Shown: one piece after another, positions 40,175 through 48,682 of the stretch
Layout: every line of letters starts with the position of its first letter
How positions within the stretch are numbered: position 1 is the first letter of the stretch
From: Clostridiales bacterium
Lineage (GTDB): Bacteria; Actinomycetota; Coriobacteriia; Anaerosomatales; SLCP01
NCBI GenBank assembly: GCA_018333995.1
Contig: JAGXSG010000029.1
Coordinates: forward strand, 1 to 49,386
Length of the DNA stretch: 49,386 bases
Reading direction: 5' to 3'
The notes under the pieces: model-generated
Databases searched by the model: none
What the model was told of the DNA's origin: nothing
What the model saw: the letters and a program-made list of their open reading frames with translations, nothing else
Position numbers and translations under genes: made by a program

Positions 40175-42520
40175 ATGCCTGAGCAGCGCATGCCCACCAT
40201 TTTAACCGTCTTTGGCGCGACCGGCGACTTGATGGCCCGCAAGATCGTGCCGGCGCTCTTTTACCTCGCGAGGAAGGGCGTACTTCCCGAGCGGTTCGCC
40301 GCCGTTGGCTACTCGCGGCGCGACTGGAGCGACGACGACCTGCGCACGCGCGTCAGCGAGATGCTCGCAGAACGCTACCCCGACGCGCCGGTAGCCGACG
40401 TCGAGAAGTTCTGCGCACGCTTCACGTACGCGCGCGGCACGTTCGATGACCTGTCTGGCTACGGTGGGCTCGCGCGGCATCTGCGCGCTATAGAGGAGCA
40501 GTGGGACGTGTGCGCCAACAAGCTGTTCTATCTCGCGGTCCCGCCCGAGCACTACCGCACGATCTTCGAGCGTCTCGCTGAAAGCGGCCTTACCGAGCCG
40601 TGCAGCGATCTGAGCGGCTGGACGCGTGTGCTCGTGGAAAAGCCGTTCGGTGACGATGAGCGCACGTCACGTGAGCTCGACGAGTTGCTCGGCGGTCTCT
40701 TCCTTGAAGAGCAGGTGTACCGTATCGACCACTACCTCGGCAAAGAGATGCTCCAGGGGATCATGAACTTCCGGTTCACCAACAATCTCTTCGAGTCGTC
40801 GTGGAATCGTGAGGCGATCGAATCAATCGAGATATCCCTGCTCGAATCGATCGGCGTGGAGCATCGAGGCCGTTTCTACGACGGAGTAGGCGCGCTTCGC
40901 GACGTTGGCCAGAACCACATACTCCAGATGCTTGCGCTCATCGCTATGGACCAGCCACATGGCCGCGATGCGGCCGCGATTCGCGAGGCGCGCACTGGGT
41001 TCCTGCGAACGCTGCGCCCCCTTTCTTCCGATCAGGCCGCTCACGCCAGCTTCCGTGCGCAGTACGAGGGATATCGCGAGATCGAAGGGGTCGCCGCCGA
41101 CTCGATGACCGAGACGTACTTCAGGATGCGCTTCGAGCTTTCCGGACGCAGGTGGAGCGGGGTGCCGGTCACGGTCGAGGCGGGCAAGCGCCTCGGTGAG
41201 CCGCGCAAGGAGATCGTCGTCACCTTTCGCAATCCGCCGGTCTGCATGTGCGAGAACGGGACGCACGTGCGCAACCGTGTTGTCTTCCGCCTCGAGCCCA
41301 CCGACTCGATCTCCATCACGTTTTGGGCCAAGAAGCCCGGTTTCGAGCACGAGGTCGAGGAGCGCACACTCGATTTCTTCCTCTACGAGAAGGCCGAGAA
41401 GGTCCAGTATGTCGAGGAGTACGCCACGTTGTTGCTCGACGCGATCGACGGCGACCAGACGCTCTTCGTTGCGACAGCGGAGGTGGCCGCGATGTGGGCG
41501 TTTATCGATCCGGTCGTCCGTTCATGGGAGGAAAACGCCGTCCCGCTGCACACGTACGAGCCGGACTCCGCCGAGGTCACCACACGCGCTACCGAGGCGC
41601 TTGCCGCCCCATCATTGAGGGGTCAGGTGGGCATCGTGGGACTCGGCAAGATGGGCGCCGCGCTCGCTCTTAATATGCGTGAGCGGCGGTGGGAGATAGT
41701 CGGCTACAACCGTTCCGCCGACAAGACCCGCCAGCTCGAATCCAGCGGCATCCGTGGCGCGTACTCGCTTGCCGAGCTTGTCTCGGCGCTCGACCCGCCC
41801 CGCATCGTGTGGCTCATGCTCACTGCGGGCGGACCGGTCGACGAGATCCTCTTTGGGTCCGGCGGGCTTTCTGATTTACTCGACTGCGGCGACATCGTCA
41901 TCGATGGCGGCAACTCCCGCTTCGATGCCGCGCCCATCCGCGCCGCGCACCTCGCCGAGCGGGGCATCGGCTATCTTGACTGCGGCACGAGCGGCGGTCC
42001 CGCGGGCGCGCGGAACGGGGCGTGCCTCATGATCGGGGGGCGTGCCCAGCACTTCTCGGCGGCAGAAGCGCTCTTCGCGGACGTGGCGTTGCCCGGCGGC
42101 TATCGCTTTTTCGAAGGCCACGGTGCGGGACACTTCGTCAAGATGATTCATAACGGCATCGAGTACGGGATGATGCAGGCCATAGCCGAGGGGTTCGCGA
42201 TGATGCGCGAGAGCGACTACGAGCTCGATCTTGAGCGCGTGGCCGACGTCTACCAGCATGGGAGCGTGATCGAGTCGCGGCTAGTGGGCTGGCTTGCCGA
42301 GGCGTTTGGGGTGTGGGGCGAAGAGCTCGACGGCGTGAGCGGGGTGGTGGGGCATACCGGCGAGGGCGCTTGGACGGTCGAGTTCGCCGAGGAGCACGGG
42401 CTGGAGGCGCGCGTCATCCGCGGTGCGCTCCAGTTTCGCCAGGCGTCCGAACGTGATCCGAGCTACGCGGGGCGGCTGCTCTCCGCGATGCGTAACCGCT
42501 TTGGCGGACATGCCGTGTGA
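40175..42520 (+). CDS. fused glucose-6-phosphate / 6-phosphogluconate dehydrogenase
   Basis: This protein of about 781 residues has two complete enzymes end to end. Residues 1-480 or so are Zwf: TVFGATGDLMARKIVPALFY, VLVEKPFGDD, YRIDHYLGKEMLQGIMNFRF and DGVGALRDVGQNH. From about 485 it is a short decarboxylating Gnd (GntZ type): VGIVGLGKMGAALALNM, IVIDGGNSRFDAAPIRA, LDCGTSGGPAGARNGACLMI and GAGHFVKMIHNGIEYGMMQA with the catalytic Lys. Both are oxidative pentose-phosphate enzymes; the lactonase between them is not included. GGAGGCACCCCC precedes the ATG at 40175. Confidence 0.92.
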   Translation: MPEQRMPTILTVFGATGDLMARKIVPALFYLARKGVLPERFAAVGYSRRDWSDDDLRTRVSEMLAERYPDAPVADVEKFCARFTYARGTFDDLSGYGGLARHLRAIEEQWDVCANKLFYLAVPPEHYRTIFERLAESGLTEPCSDLSGWTRVLVEKPFGDDERTSRELDELLGGLFLEEQVYRIDHYLGKEMLQGIMNFRFTNNLFESSWNREAIESIEISLLESIGVEHRGRFYDGVGALRDVGQNHILQMLALIAMDQPHGRDAAAIREARTGFLRTLRPLSSDQAAHASFRAQYEGYREIEGVAADSMTETYFRMRFELSGRRWSGVPVTVEAGKRLGEPRKEIVVTFRNPPVCMCENGTHVRNRVVFRLEPTDSISITFWAKKPGFEHEVEERTLDFFLYEKAEKVQYVEEYATLLLDAIDGDQTLFVATAEVAAMWAFIDPVVRSWEENAVPLHTYEPDSAEVTTRATEALAAPSLRGQVGIVGLGKMGAALALNMRERRWEIVGYNRSADKTRQLESSGIRGAYSLAELVSALDPPRIVWLMLTAGGPVDEILFGSGGLSDLLDCGDIVIDGGNSRFDAAPIRAAHLAERGIGYLDCGTSGGPAGARNGACLMIGGRAQHFSAAEALFADVALPGGYRFFEGHGAGHFVKMIHNGIEYGMMQAIAEGFAMMRESDYELDLERVADVYQHGSVIESRLVGWLAEAFGVWGEELDGVSGVVGHTGEGAWTVEFAEEHGLEARVIRGALQFRQASERDPSYAGRLLSAMRNRFGGHAV

Positions 42521-42522
42521 GC

Positions 42523-43014
42523 CTAGGGGATCTTACTCGCTTCGAGAAAGCGCTCGATGGCGGCGAGTCCCGAGGACACGTCGGGAACCACCGCAAGACG
42601 CTCGCCTCCGATGCGCCGCGGATGTTCGCCCGGGTCCCAGCCGATGACCACCACCGGGCGCCTGGAGTTGAGGGCATGTGCGATCTCCGACAGGGTGCCC
42701 GCGCCGCCTTGCAGCGCGACGACTACGTGGCTTGAGAGCACGTTGATCACGTTGCGGGCATCCCCCATGCCGGTCAGCACGGCTAGGTCGACGCCCGGTG
42801 CGATACCGGAGTGGTCGTCGCCGGGGAGAATGCCGACGACGAGTCCGCCCATGGCCGAGGCGCCCTCGGCCGATGCGGCCATCACTCCGCTGTCGCGACC
42901 GCCGTTGAGTAGCACCCATCCGCGCGCGGCTATCGCGCTGCCCAGCTCGCGGGCGAGCGCGCATGTCGCCGCGTCGGCGTGTCCGGCTCCCATGACCCCG
43001 ATGATCGTGCGCAT
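42523..43014 (-). CDS. LOG-like (SLOG) protein, TIGR00725 type
   Basis: This protein of about 163 residues has IIGVMGAGHADAATC, LLNGGRDSGVMAASAEGASA and LQGGAGTLSEIAHALNSRRP, the GGxxGxM and PGGxGTxxE motifs of the LOG/SLOG fold in slightly altered form. These proteins bind nucleotides; some release cytokinin-like bases, others have unknown ligands. ATG at 43014 after GGGAGGG. It converges with the zwf-gnd gene with a 2-bp gap. Confidence 0.8.
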   Translation of the reverse strand: MRTIIGVMGAGHADAATCALARELGSAIAARGWVLLNGGRDSGVMAASAEGASAMGGLVVGILPGDDHSGIAPGVDLAVLTGMGDARNVINVLSSHVVVALQGGAGTLSEIAHALNSRRPVVVIGWDPGEHPRRIGGERLAVVPDVSSGLAAIERFLEASKIP

Positions 43015-43067
43015 CCTGAGCCCTCCCAGTGGGAGTGTAGCGCACACAGGCGTGACAGCCGCCGTGT

Positions 43068-43805
43068 CTACTCGAGCCCGAAGATCACCGTGACCTGAGC
43101 TGTAATGTCGAGTTGTCCCGGTTCGACAGGAACCATATCCGCCGCATAGGGCGCCGCGCCCATCTCAGCGCGATAACCCCAGACCGGTGGGGCCGAGACG
43201 ACCGTTTCGGTCAGCGTTCTGACCGCCCCGAGAGACCTGCCGCCCGCCCGCGCCATGGCTTCCGCGCGTGAACGTGCGTCTGCGACCGCGTCTTCGATGG
43301 CCTTGGCGTTTGCGTCCGCGTCATCGTCGAGCGTGAACATCGGCCCGCTGATCTCTGTGCTGCCCGCGTCACTCGCCGCCGAGATCACCTGACCGACGGT
43401 CGCAAGGTCGCGGACCTTCACCCTCACCGAGATCGAGGCTCGGTATCCGGTGACACGCGGCCCTTCGCCTTCACGTTGCGCGTACTCGGGATAGACGCGC
43501 ACATCCGCGGTCTGGATATCTTCCCCGGCGACCCCAGCTTCGCGTACCGCCGCGGAGATCGCCTCAGCGACTTTGGAGACCGCCGCGAGCGCCGTCTCGG
43601 CCTGGGGGGCGCTCTCAGTCGCACCGAACGTGAGTACCGCCGTGTCCGGAGGTGCGAGGGCGGTTCCTTGGCCGTGGGCGGTGACCGTATCGGGCATCGC
43701 GGCATCTGGCGACGAAACCACCGTGGTGGTACCGCATCCGCTCACCGCAAGCGCCATCACCACGATGAGCGCAAGCGCTCCGGCGAGACGTGTTCTTCGC
43801 ATCAT
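43068..43805 (-). CDS. SIMPL-domain lipoprotein
   Basis: This protein of about 245 residues has a signal peptide ending LAVSGCG (lipobox), then the SIMPL (DUF541) domain: VTAHGQGTALAPPDTAVLTF, ISAAVREAGVAGEDIQTADV, YRASISVRVKVRDLATVGQV and ARSRAEAMARAGGRSLGAV. The family is secreted or membrane-anchored and linked with envelope and oxidative stress, with no defined reaction. The ATG at 43805 follows GAGGAGGAC; two adjacent ATGs exist. Confidence 0.85.
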   Translation of the reverse strand: MMRRTRLAGALALIVVMALAVSGCGTTTVVSSPDAAMPDTVTAHGQGTALAPPDTAVLTFGATESAPQAETALAAVSKVAEAISAAVREAGVAGEDIQTADVRVYPEYAQREGEGPRVTGYRASISVRVKVRDLATVGQVISAASDAGSTEISGPMFTLDDDADANAKAIEDAVADARSRAEAMARAGGRSLGAVRTLTETVVSAPPVWGYRAEMGAAPYAADMVPVEPGQLDITAQVTVIFGLE

Positions 43806-43919
43806 GTCCTCCTCGGCAGGGTACCGCCGACACCCCTTCTGGTGACGGCTTACATCGAGTGAGACGTCACGGGGACGGTGCTGGTTCACGCTGGGATAGC
43901 GATTACCGCGAGAACGGCG

Positions 43920-43944
43920 AAAGCCCCGCGCGAGGCGGGGCTTT
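43920..43944 (-). terminator. rho-independent terminator after tRNA-Arg
   Basis: AAAGCCCCGC (43920-43929) and GCGGGGCTTT (43935-43944) form a perfect 10-bp stem with a 5-nt loop. It lies just downstream of the minus-strand tRNA-Arg gene. The stem includes the A/T ends, so it could work in both directions. Confidence 0.75.
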
Positions 43945-43956
43945 CGGGTGGTACGG

Positions 43957-44033
43957 TGGCGCGCCCTGAGAGATTCGAACTCCCGACCTTCTGATTCGTA
44001 GTCAGACGCTCTATCCGGCTGAGCTAAGGGCGC
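43957..44033 (-). tRNA. tRNA-Arg(ACG)
   Basis: The reverse complement starts GCGCCCTTAGCTCAGCCGG. The anticodon arm TCTGA-CTACGAA-TCAGA gives anticodon ACG, and the T arm is GGGAGTTCGAATCTCTC. CCA is encoded. A34 of this tRNA is the target of TadA, whose gene is about 320 bp away. Confidence 0.95.
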
Positions 44034-44084
44034 ATACCCGAAACGGGCTGTGCAATCCTGCCAGGATGCAGGTGTTATGTCAAC

Positions 44085-44178
44085 TGGCGGAGAGTGAGGG
44101 ATTCGAACCCTCGAAGGAGCGGTTAGCCCCTTACTCGCTTAGCAGGCGAGCGCCTTCAGCCGACTCGGCCAACTCTCC
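44085..44178 (-). tRNA. tRNA-Ser(GCT)
   Basis: The acceptor is GGAGAGT/ACTCTCC, the anticodon arm CTCGC-CTGCTAA-GCGAG gives anticodon GCT, and there is a long variable arm as usual for serine. CCA is encoded. Confidence 0.95.
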
Positions 44179-44243
44179 GTCGTGCGCGTCATGCGGACGT
44201 GCCGAGATATTGTAGCAGGGGCTTGTTTTGCGCGACAGCGCGA

Positions 44244-44331
44244 TGGCGGAGGGGGAGGGATTCGAACCCTCGGAGCCTTGCGGCTCGCTGGTTTTCAAGA
44301 CCAGTGCATTCAACCACTCTGCCACCCCTCC
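44244..44331 (-). tRNA. tRNA-Ser(TGA)
   Basis: The acceptor is GGAGGGG/CCCCTCC, the anticodon arm CTGGT-CTTGAAA-ACCAG gives anticodon TGA, and the variable arm is long (GAGCCGCAAGGCTC region). CCA is encoded. It is 20 bp from the tadA start on the opposite strand. Confidence 0.95.
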
Positions 44332-44350
44332 GTGCGCAGGAAAGTGTAGC

Positions 44351-44815
44351 ATGCGAGGTATGGATGCAGACGAGATCTACATGCGGATGGCCCTCGATGA
44401 GGCCCGATCAGCCGAGTCGATCGGAGAGGTTCCCATCGGAGCGGTGGTCGTGTGCGAAGGAGCAGTAGTCGCACGCGGTCACAACCGGCGCGAGATCGAC
44501 TCGGATCCCGCCGGTCACGCGGAGTTTATCGCTATCAGGGAGGCTTCGCGCAAGTTGGGGCGCTGGCGCCTCGCGGACTGCACAGTCTACGTGACGCTTG
44601 AGCCGTGCCCGATGTGTGCGGGCCTCATGCACCAGGCTAGGATCGCGCGCCTCGTCTACGGGGTTTCCGATCCCAAGGCAGGCGCTGTGGGCACACTCTA
44701 CGACCTCTCCAACGACGAGCGCCTCAACCACCGGTTCGATGTCACGCGCGGTGTCTGCGAAGCGGAGGCGGGGGCGATGCTGTCTGATTTCTTCCGGCGC
44801 TTGAGAGAGCGCTGA
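44351..44815 (+). CDS. tadA: tRNA adenosine deaminase
   Basis: This protein of about 154 residues has the deaminase motifs: [10 protein letters not shown], the HAEF zinc site with catalytic Glu ([15 protein letters not shown]), and [17 protein letters not shown]. It continues [20 protein letters not shown], typical of TadA. It converts A34 of tRNA-Arg(ACG) to inosine so that CGU, CGC and CGA can be read. ATG at 44351; another ATG three codons later is possible. Its substrate tRNA gene is just upstream on the opposite strand. Confidence 0.95.
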   Translation: MRGMDADEIYMRMALDEARSAESIGEVPIGAVVVCEGAVVARGHNRREIDSDPAGHAEFIAIREASRKLGRWRLADCTVYVTLEPCPMCAGLMHQARIARLVYGVSDPKAGAVGTLYDLSNDERLNHRFDVTRGVCEAEAGAMLSDFFRRLRER

Positions 44816-44917
44816 GAGGCGTGTAGGCGACGACGTGAAGGATGCCGTATGCTTAAACTCGCGATGCGTACCCCGGTTTCCGCCGAGACGAGCAGATTCC
44901 TACCGGATGGAGGCGCG

Positions 44918-45394
44918 ATGATGAGGCCTGCGAGGTTGGTGATGATGACGGTCGCGGTGCTTTGTGCGGCTCCGGCGTTTGCCGTGGCGACTTCGGAGAG
45001 CGCCGTCACGGCTCCGGCGTGGCTTGGTTTTGGGATGGGAGGCTTCGCGCTGGTTGTCTCGGCGTTGCTTCTCGTCGAGGTCGCGGCGTTGAGGCGCCTA
45101 GCCGAGGGCTCGGCCTTCTCCGACAACATGGCGTACGTGATGGCGGGGATCGTCGCGCTTGCCGCCTCGGCGCTTGCGGGATGGGTCGCGCTGCTCGATC
45201 CGGTGGGGTTAGGCGGCGATCTCGTCAGCATCGTGTCCGACGCCCTGGTAGGCGTGGGGATGGTTCTCCTCGGCGTGTACTTTTTCCGGGTGCGCCGGGC
45301 GATGAAGCGTTACCTGTCGGTGCTCTCAAGCGTCGAGCCGCTCGCGTCGGTGCAGTCGGATGCCACCGCCCGCGAGGAGCCTCCGGGTGTCTAG
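44918..45394 (+). CDS. hypothetical membrane protein
   Basis: This protein of about 158 residues has a cleavable-looking leader (VMMTVAVLCAAPAFAVA) and three membrane segments (LGFGMGGFALVVSALLLVEV, MAYVMAGIVALAASALAGWV, ALVGVGMVLLGVYFF). A basic then acidic cytoplasmic tail follows. The start is set by GGAGGCGCG before ATG-ATG. It overlaps the next small gene by 8 bp. I do not recognise the family; several archaeal and bacterial membrane proteins have this layout. Confidence 0.65.
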   Translation: MMRPARLVMMTVAVLCAAPAFAVATSESAVTAPAWLGFGMGGFALVVSALLLVEVAALRRLAEGSAFSDNMAYVMAGIVALAASALAGWVALLDPVGLGGDLVSIVSDALVGVGMVLLGVYFFRVRRAMKRYLSVLSSVEPLASVQSDATAREEPPGV

Positions 45395-45617
45395 CCTGCT
45401 TGCGACACGTATCGAAGAGGTGCTACGGCCTGTGATCGGCACCGTGCTCGCGACGGTGTCTGTCGATGTCGAGGCGAAACGCATCGGGAAGTCGGTGGAC
45501 ACATTAGAACGCAGGGATCTGCCCGTGATCGCCGAGAATCTCGCCGAGGCGCTTAAGCTGGTCGTTGGACCGGACGTCGCGATGGCCGCTTCACAGCGGG
45601 TACGAGAGCTACTCTGA
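45387..45617 (+). CDS. hypothetical small protein
   Basis: This 76-residue product starts at the GTG at 45387, behind CGAGGAGCC, overlapping the previous gene by 8 bp. It looks largely helical (LLATRIEEVLRPVIGTVLAT, SVDVEAKRIGKSVDTLERRD, VIAENLAEALKLVVG). It has no membrane segment and no cysteine. Family unknown. The overlap suggests it works with the membrane protein encoded upstream. Confidence 0.55.
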   Translation: MSSLLATRIEEVLRPVIGTVLATVSVDVEAKRIGKSVDTLERRDLPVIAENLAEALKLVVGPDVAMAASQRVRELL

Positions 45618-45642
45618 CACCGTTCGTTGTGCTCGCGATGGT

Positions 45643-47250
45643 TTACAGCGAGTCATCCGCGTCTTGTGGCGGGCACGGCGCGCGTTCGGGCAGCCACACC
45701 GTGAACGTCGTGCCTACCCCCGGTGTGCTCTGTGCGCCTATCCGTCCGCCGAGGATCTCCGTCAGGCTTCGTGCGATCGCGAGGCCGAGTCCAGCGCCCT
45801 CGGCGACATGCCCGTCTGGGGGAGCGAGCTGCGCGAACTCCGCGAAGATCTCTTCAATCCTCTCGGGGGGCATGCCAACGCCGGTGTCTGCGACCGTGAA
45901 GCACGCCCCGCCGTCGCCGGTGCGGCGGATCGAGAGGGTGACGATCCCGCGCTCAGTGAATTTGACCGCGTTGCCGAGCAGGTTCATGAGCACCTGCTCG
46001 ATACGGCCCGGATCGGAGAAGATGTATCCGGCGTCGTCAATCTCCGATTCGAACGCGAGTCCTTTGAGGCGGGCCAGTGGCTCCGCGTAGCCGGTGAGGT
46101 TCTCGCCGATACTTTCTAGGTCCACGAGCTCGCATCTCAGCTCGACGCCGCCCGCCGCGATCACGGAGATGTCGAGCAGGTCGTTGACGAGGCCGAGCAG
46201 TTTGACGCCCGACCGCGAGATCATGCGAAGCTGGGTCTCTTGTTCTTTGGTGATATCTCCCGGAACCCGTGAGAGCAGGACTGAGCTAAAACCAATAATG
46301 GAGTTGAGCGGAGTTCGCAGCTCATGGCTCATCCGCGCGATGAAACGGTCCTTTGCCTGCGTTGCTTCCACCAGCTGTTGGTTGGTTTCCACGAGCTGCG
46401 TTGTTCTCCGCTCGACCGTCTCTTCGATGTCGCGCTTCGCATCCCGGAGAGCGTGCTCGACCGTTTGCCGCTCGGCAATCTCTGACAGCAGTGCGCTGTT
46501 CGACGCGGCAAGCGAGGCAGCCATCTCGTCAAATGCGCGGGCTACCTCACGGATCTCGGTTCCGCGCATCTCACCGAATCGGAACTCGAGGTTGCCGGCA
46601 GCCAGTTGTAGCGCCCCCTCGCGCAGTCGCGACAGCGGGCGCGAGACAGTCCTCCAGTTCCACCACGAGGCCGCGCCGACGGTGAGTATGGCGGCGAACG
46701 CGATCAGGCCGCCGATCATCGAGATGCGTGATTGAATCCGGGACTGGTCTTCCGAGAGCGTGGCACGGAACTCCATGGTGGCGTTAGAAAGGTCTTGCTC
46801 GGTGAGCCGGAGTTGCTGGGCGATGCGGATCCCGTGGGCGTCGAGGCCCGTGTGCAGTAGTTCCGGGTTCGCATCGACGTGGCCAGTGAGTGCGGTGAAC
46901 AGTGTCGCGAGGCGTTCGTGATAGGGCACGAGTTTGTCGGACAGGGCGACGACTGTTTCGTCGCATCCGCCGGTGGTGGCGAGCGCTTCACCGAGCGCTT
47001 CATGTTGCGACCACCAAAGATCGGCCGTTTGCTTGTCGGGGGTCACGGTGTAGTCGCCGGTCAGTAGGGCGAGCTCGAACACCGCGATAGAGATCTGCCG
47101 AGCGCGAGTGGCGCAACGATCCCAGTGCAGGGACTGCGAGACTGAAACGAGCAGTACCGTCGCGAGCGCCAAGGTGAACAGGGACGCGAGCACCGCGACG
47201 GCTGTCATCCGTGCGCGAATGCTCATGGCGAGCGCGAGGTTAAGCCGCAT
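45643..47250 (-). CDS. membrane sensor histidine kinase
   Basis: This protein of about 535 residues has a first membrane helix (AVAVLASLFTLALATVLLVSV), a sensor domain of about 150 residues outside the membrane, and a second helix near 180-205. A HAMP linker leads to a coiled coil (EIAERQTVEHALRDAKRDIE), HisKA with FIARMSHELRTPLNSIIGFS, and HATPase with NLLGNAVKFTERG, DTGVGMPPERIEEIF and GAGLGLAIARSLTEILGG. No response regulator is adjacent, so it is an orphan kinase. The ATG at 47250 has GGAGAGG ahead. Signal unknown. Confidence 0.9.
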   Translation of the reverse strand: MRLNLALAMSIRARMTAVAVLASLFTLALATVLLVSVSQSLHWDRCATRARQISIAVFELALLTGDYTVTPDKQTADLWWSQHEALGEALATTGGCDETVVALSDKLVPYHERLATLFTALTGHVDANPELLHTGLDAHGIRIAQQLRLTEQDLSNATMEFRATLSEDQSRIQSRISMIGGLIAFAAILTVGAASWWNWRTVSRPLSRLREGALQLAAGNLEFRFGEMRGTEIREVARAFDEMAASLAASNSALLSEIAERQTVEHALRDAKRDIEETVERRTTQLVETNQQLVEATQAKDRFIARMSHELRTPLNSIIGFSSVLLSRVPGDITKEQETQLRMISRSGVKLLGLVNDLLDISVIAAGGVELRCELVDLESIGENLTGYAEPLARLKGLAFESEIDDAGYIFSDPGRIEQVLMNLLGNAVKFTERGIVTLSIRRTGDGGACFTVADTGVGMPPERIEEIFAEFAQLAPPDGHVAEGAGLGLAIARSLTEILGGRIGAQSTPGVGTTFTVWLPERAPCPPQDADDSL

Positions 47251-47443
47251 GCGACACCTCTCCTGCGGTACCGCGAACGACGGTGGAGCCAATTGTGCTG
47301 CCTGCTCCTCCGAGGCGATACCCTTATCAGAGATTATGCGCTGTTTTACGTGCTTCGACACGCTGAGGCAGGGAAGCCGCCTGGGCTGCGGGAGCATCGC
47401 TCGGAGCTGAGGTGCCGCGCTGCGGTGCGAATTGCGGTGCGAA

Positions 47444-47472
47444 TTGCCCGCACAGCGCCAGCCCGATATACT
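47444..47472 (+). promoter_or_regulatory. promoter of tRNA-Ser(GGA)
   Basis: TTGCCC (47444-47449), 17 bp, TATACT (47467-47472), about 50 bp before the tRNA. The tRNA-Ser(CGA) gene has the same hexamers and spacing. Confidence 0.6.
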
Positions 47473-47523
47473 CGCGGGTGCCGCTCGACGGTGCCCGCAA
47501 GCGAGCACCGTCGCACCACATCC

Positions 47524-47617
47524 GGAGAGCTGGCCGAGCGGCTGAAGGCGCACGACTGGAAATCGTGTATACGGGCTTGAACCCGTATCGAGGGTTCGAA
47601 TCCCTCGCTCTCCGCCA
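47524..47617 (+). tRNA. tRNA-Ser(GGA)
   Basis: The acceptor is GGAGAGC/GCTCTCC, and the anticodon arm ACGA-CTGGAAA-TCGT gives anticodon GGA. There is a long variable arm (ATACGGGCTTGAACCCGTAT), and CCA is encoded. Confidence 0.95.
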
Positions 47618-47631
47618 CTGCACGCTACGAC

Positions 47632-47668
47632 GGGAGCGCTCCCCAGAGGGGCGCAGAGGGGCGCTCCC
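47632..47668 (+). terminator. strong hairpin after tRNA-Ser(GGA)
   Basis: GGGAGCGC (47632-47639) pairs with GCGCTCCC (47661-47668) over 8 bp. No clear T run follows, so termination is probable but not certain. It lies between two tRNA-Ser genes. Confidence 0.45.
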
Positions 47669-47669
47669 G

Positions 47670-47698
47670 TTGCCCGGCTTGGCCGCCCTCGCTATACT
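47670..47698 (+). promoter_or_regulatory. promoter of tRNA-Ser(CGA)
   Basis: TTGCCC (47670-47675), 17 bp, TATACT (47693-47698), about 43 bp before the tRNA. It is identical in both boxes to the promoter of tRNA-Ser(GGA). Confidence 0.6.
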
Positions 47699-47741
47699 CG
47701 CCTTTGCGTTCGCGGCCGCCTCGCGCGGCCCGCGCCACCGC

Positions 47742-47836
<95 letters not shown>

Positions 47837-47839
47837 GTG

Positions 47840-47990
47840 ATGTCTCAGGACATCGTGGACAGATGTGTCACGACATCGTGGACACATCAGAACGACCGAT
47901 GGCCTGATAGTTCTTGGTCGGATCGAGGGTGAGGTGCCTCAGCACCTCACCCTCTTCCGTCAAGATACGGACATCGAGATCGAGGAGACC
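47840..47990 (-). mobile_element. IS481-type transposase C-terminal remnant
   Basis: One minus-strand frame reads LDVRILTEEGEVLRHLTLDP, then TKNYQAIGRSDVSTMS, and stops at 47868-47870; an in-frame stop lies upstream at about 47992. This is the usual tail of IS481-family transposases. The outer flank carries GACATCGTGGACA twice (47849-47861, 47872-47884), as seen at the ends of such elements. Only the last 40 or so codons and one end remain. The remnant begins within a few bases of the 3' end of tRNA-Ser(CGA). Confidence 0.6.
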
Positions 47991-48051
47991 CTAACACTTC
48001 AGACGGTACTCATTTCGGGGGCCGGACCAGCCGGCGATGACTCGCGGTAAT

Positions 48052-48570
48052 CTAGTGGACCACCATGACAGGGCATTTAGACAATCGAGTGACTTTGTCC
48101 GCAGTGCTCCCGATGAGTATTCTGCTTATGCCGGTCAATCCAGTGGTTCCCATGACGATGAGGTCCACTTTCTCGCGTTCGGCCACCTTAAGGATCGTCT
48201 CGGTCGCTCTTCCATGTTCAATCAGTGTGGTCACCCTCACACCTTGCTCTTCTCCGAGTGTTGCGGCGATCTCAAGGCCGGCCTCGGCCATGAGAAGCGA
48301 CTCTGGTTTTCCGATCCTGTCGTAGTACTCGGTCAATATGCCATGAACATCTACGGACTCATCCACTACGTGCTTGTCGGATCCCAATTGAGCAAGCACG
48401 TCGTACCCTCGCGCACCTACATCAACCAAAGTGGTGTTGACGCTGAGTGCGAGAACGTCTGCGCCCTTATCCCGCGCCATCTCTATGGCATGCCTGATCG
48501 CACGTATCGACGGCTCCGAGCCATCGGTCGCGACCATGATCTTCTTGATCTTCTCTATCTCAGTCATCAT
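48052..48570 (-). CDS. universal stress protein
   Basis: This 172-residue protein of the UspA family has KIMVATDGSEPSIRAIRHAI at the N-terminus and VDLIVMGTTGLTGISRILIG with STADKVTRLSKCPVMVV at the end. The GxxG-x9-GS ATP-binding motif is complete. It binds ATP and helps survival under stress in the cytoplasm. Start at one of two adjacent ATGs, with GGAGACGG ahead. Confidence 0.9.
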   Translation of the reverse strand: MMTEIEKIKKIMVATDGSEPSIRAIRHAIEMARDKGADVLALSVNTTLVDVGARGYDVLAQLGSDKHVVDESVDVHGILTEYYDRIGKPESLLMAEAGLEIAATLGEEQGVRVTTLIEHGRATETILKVAEREKVDLIVMGTTGLTGISRILIGSTADKVTRLSKCPVMVVH

Positions 48571-48682
48571 GCTCTGCCGTCTCCTTCAACCTCTAAGTGG
48601 AATGTGTCCCCTTCTTTCAAGACCTCCCTTAGCATCGGCGCCTTCAGACCTGGTCACCAAGGGAATGGACTTGCTACGACTC

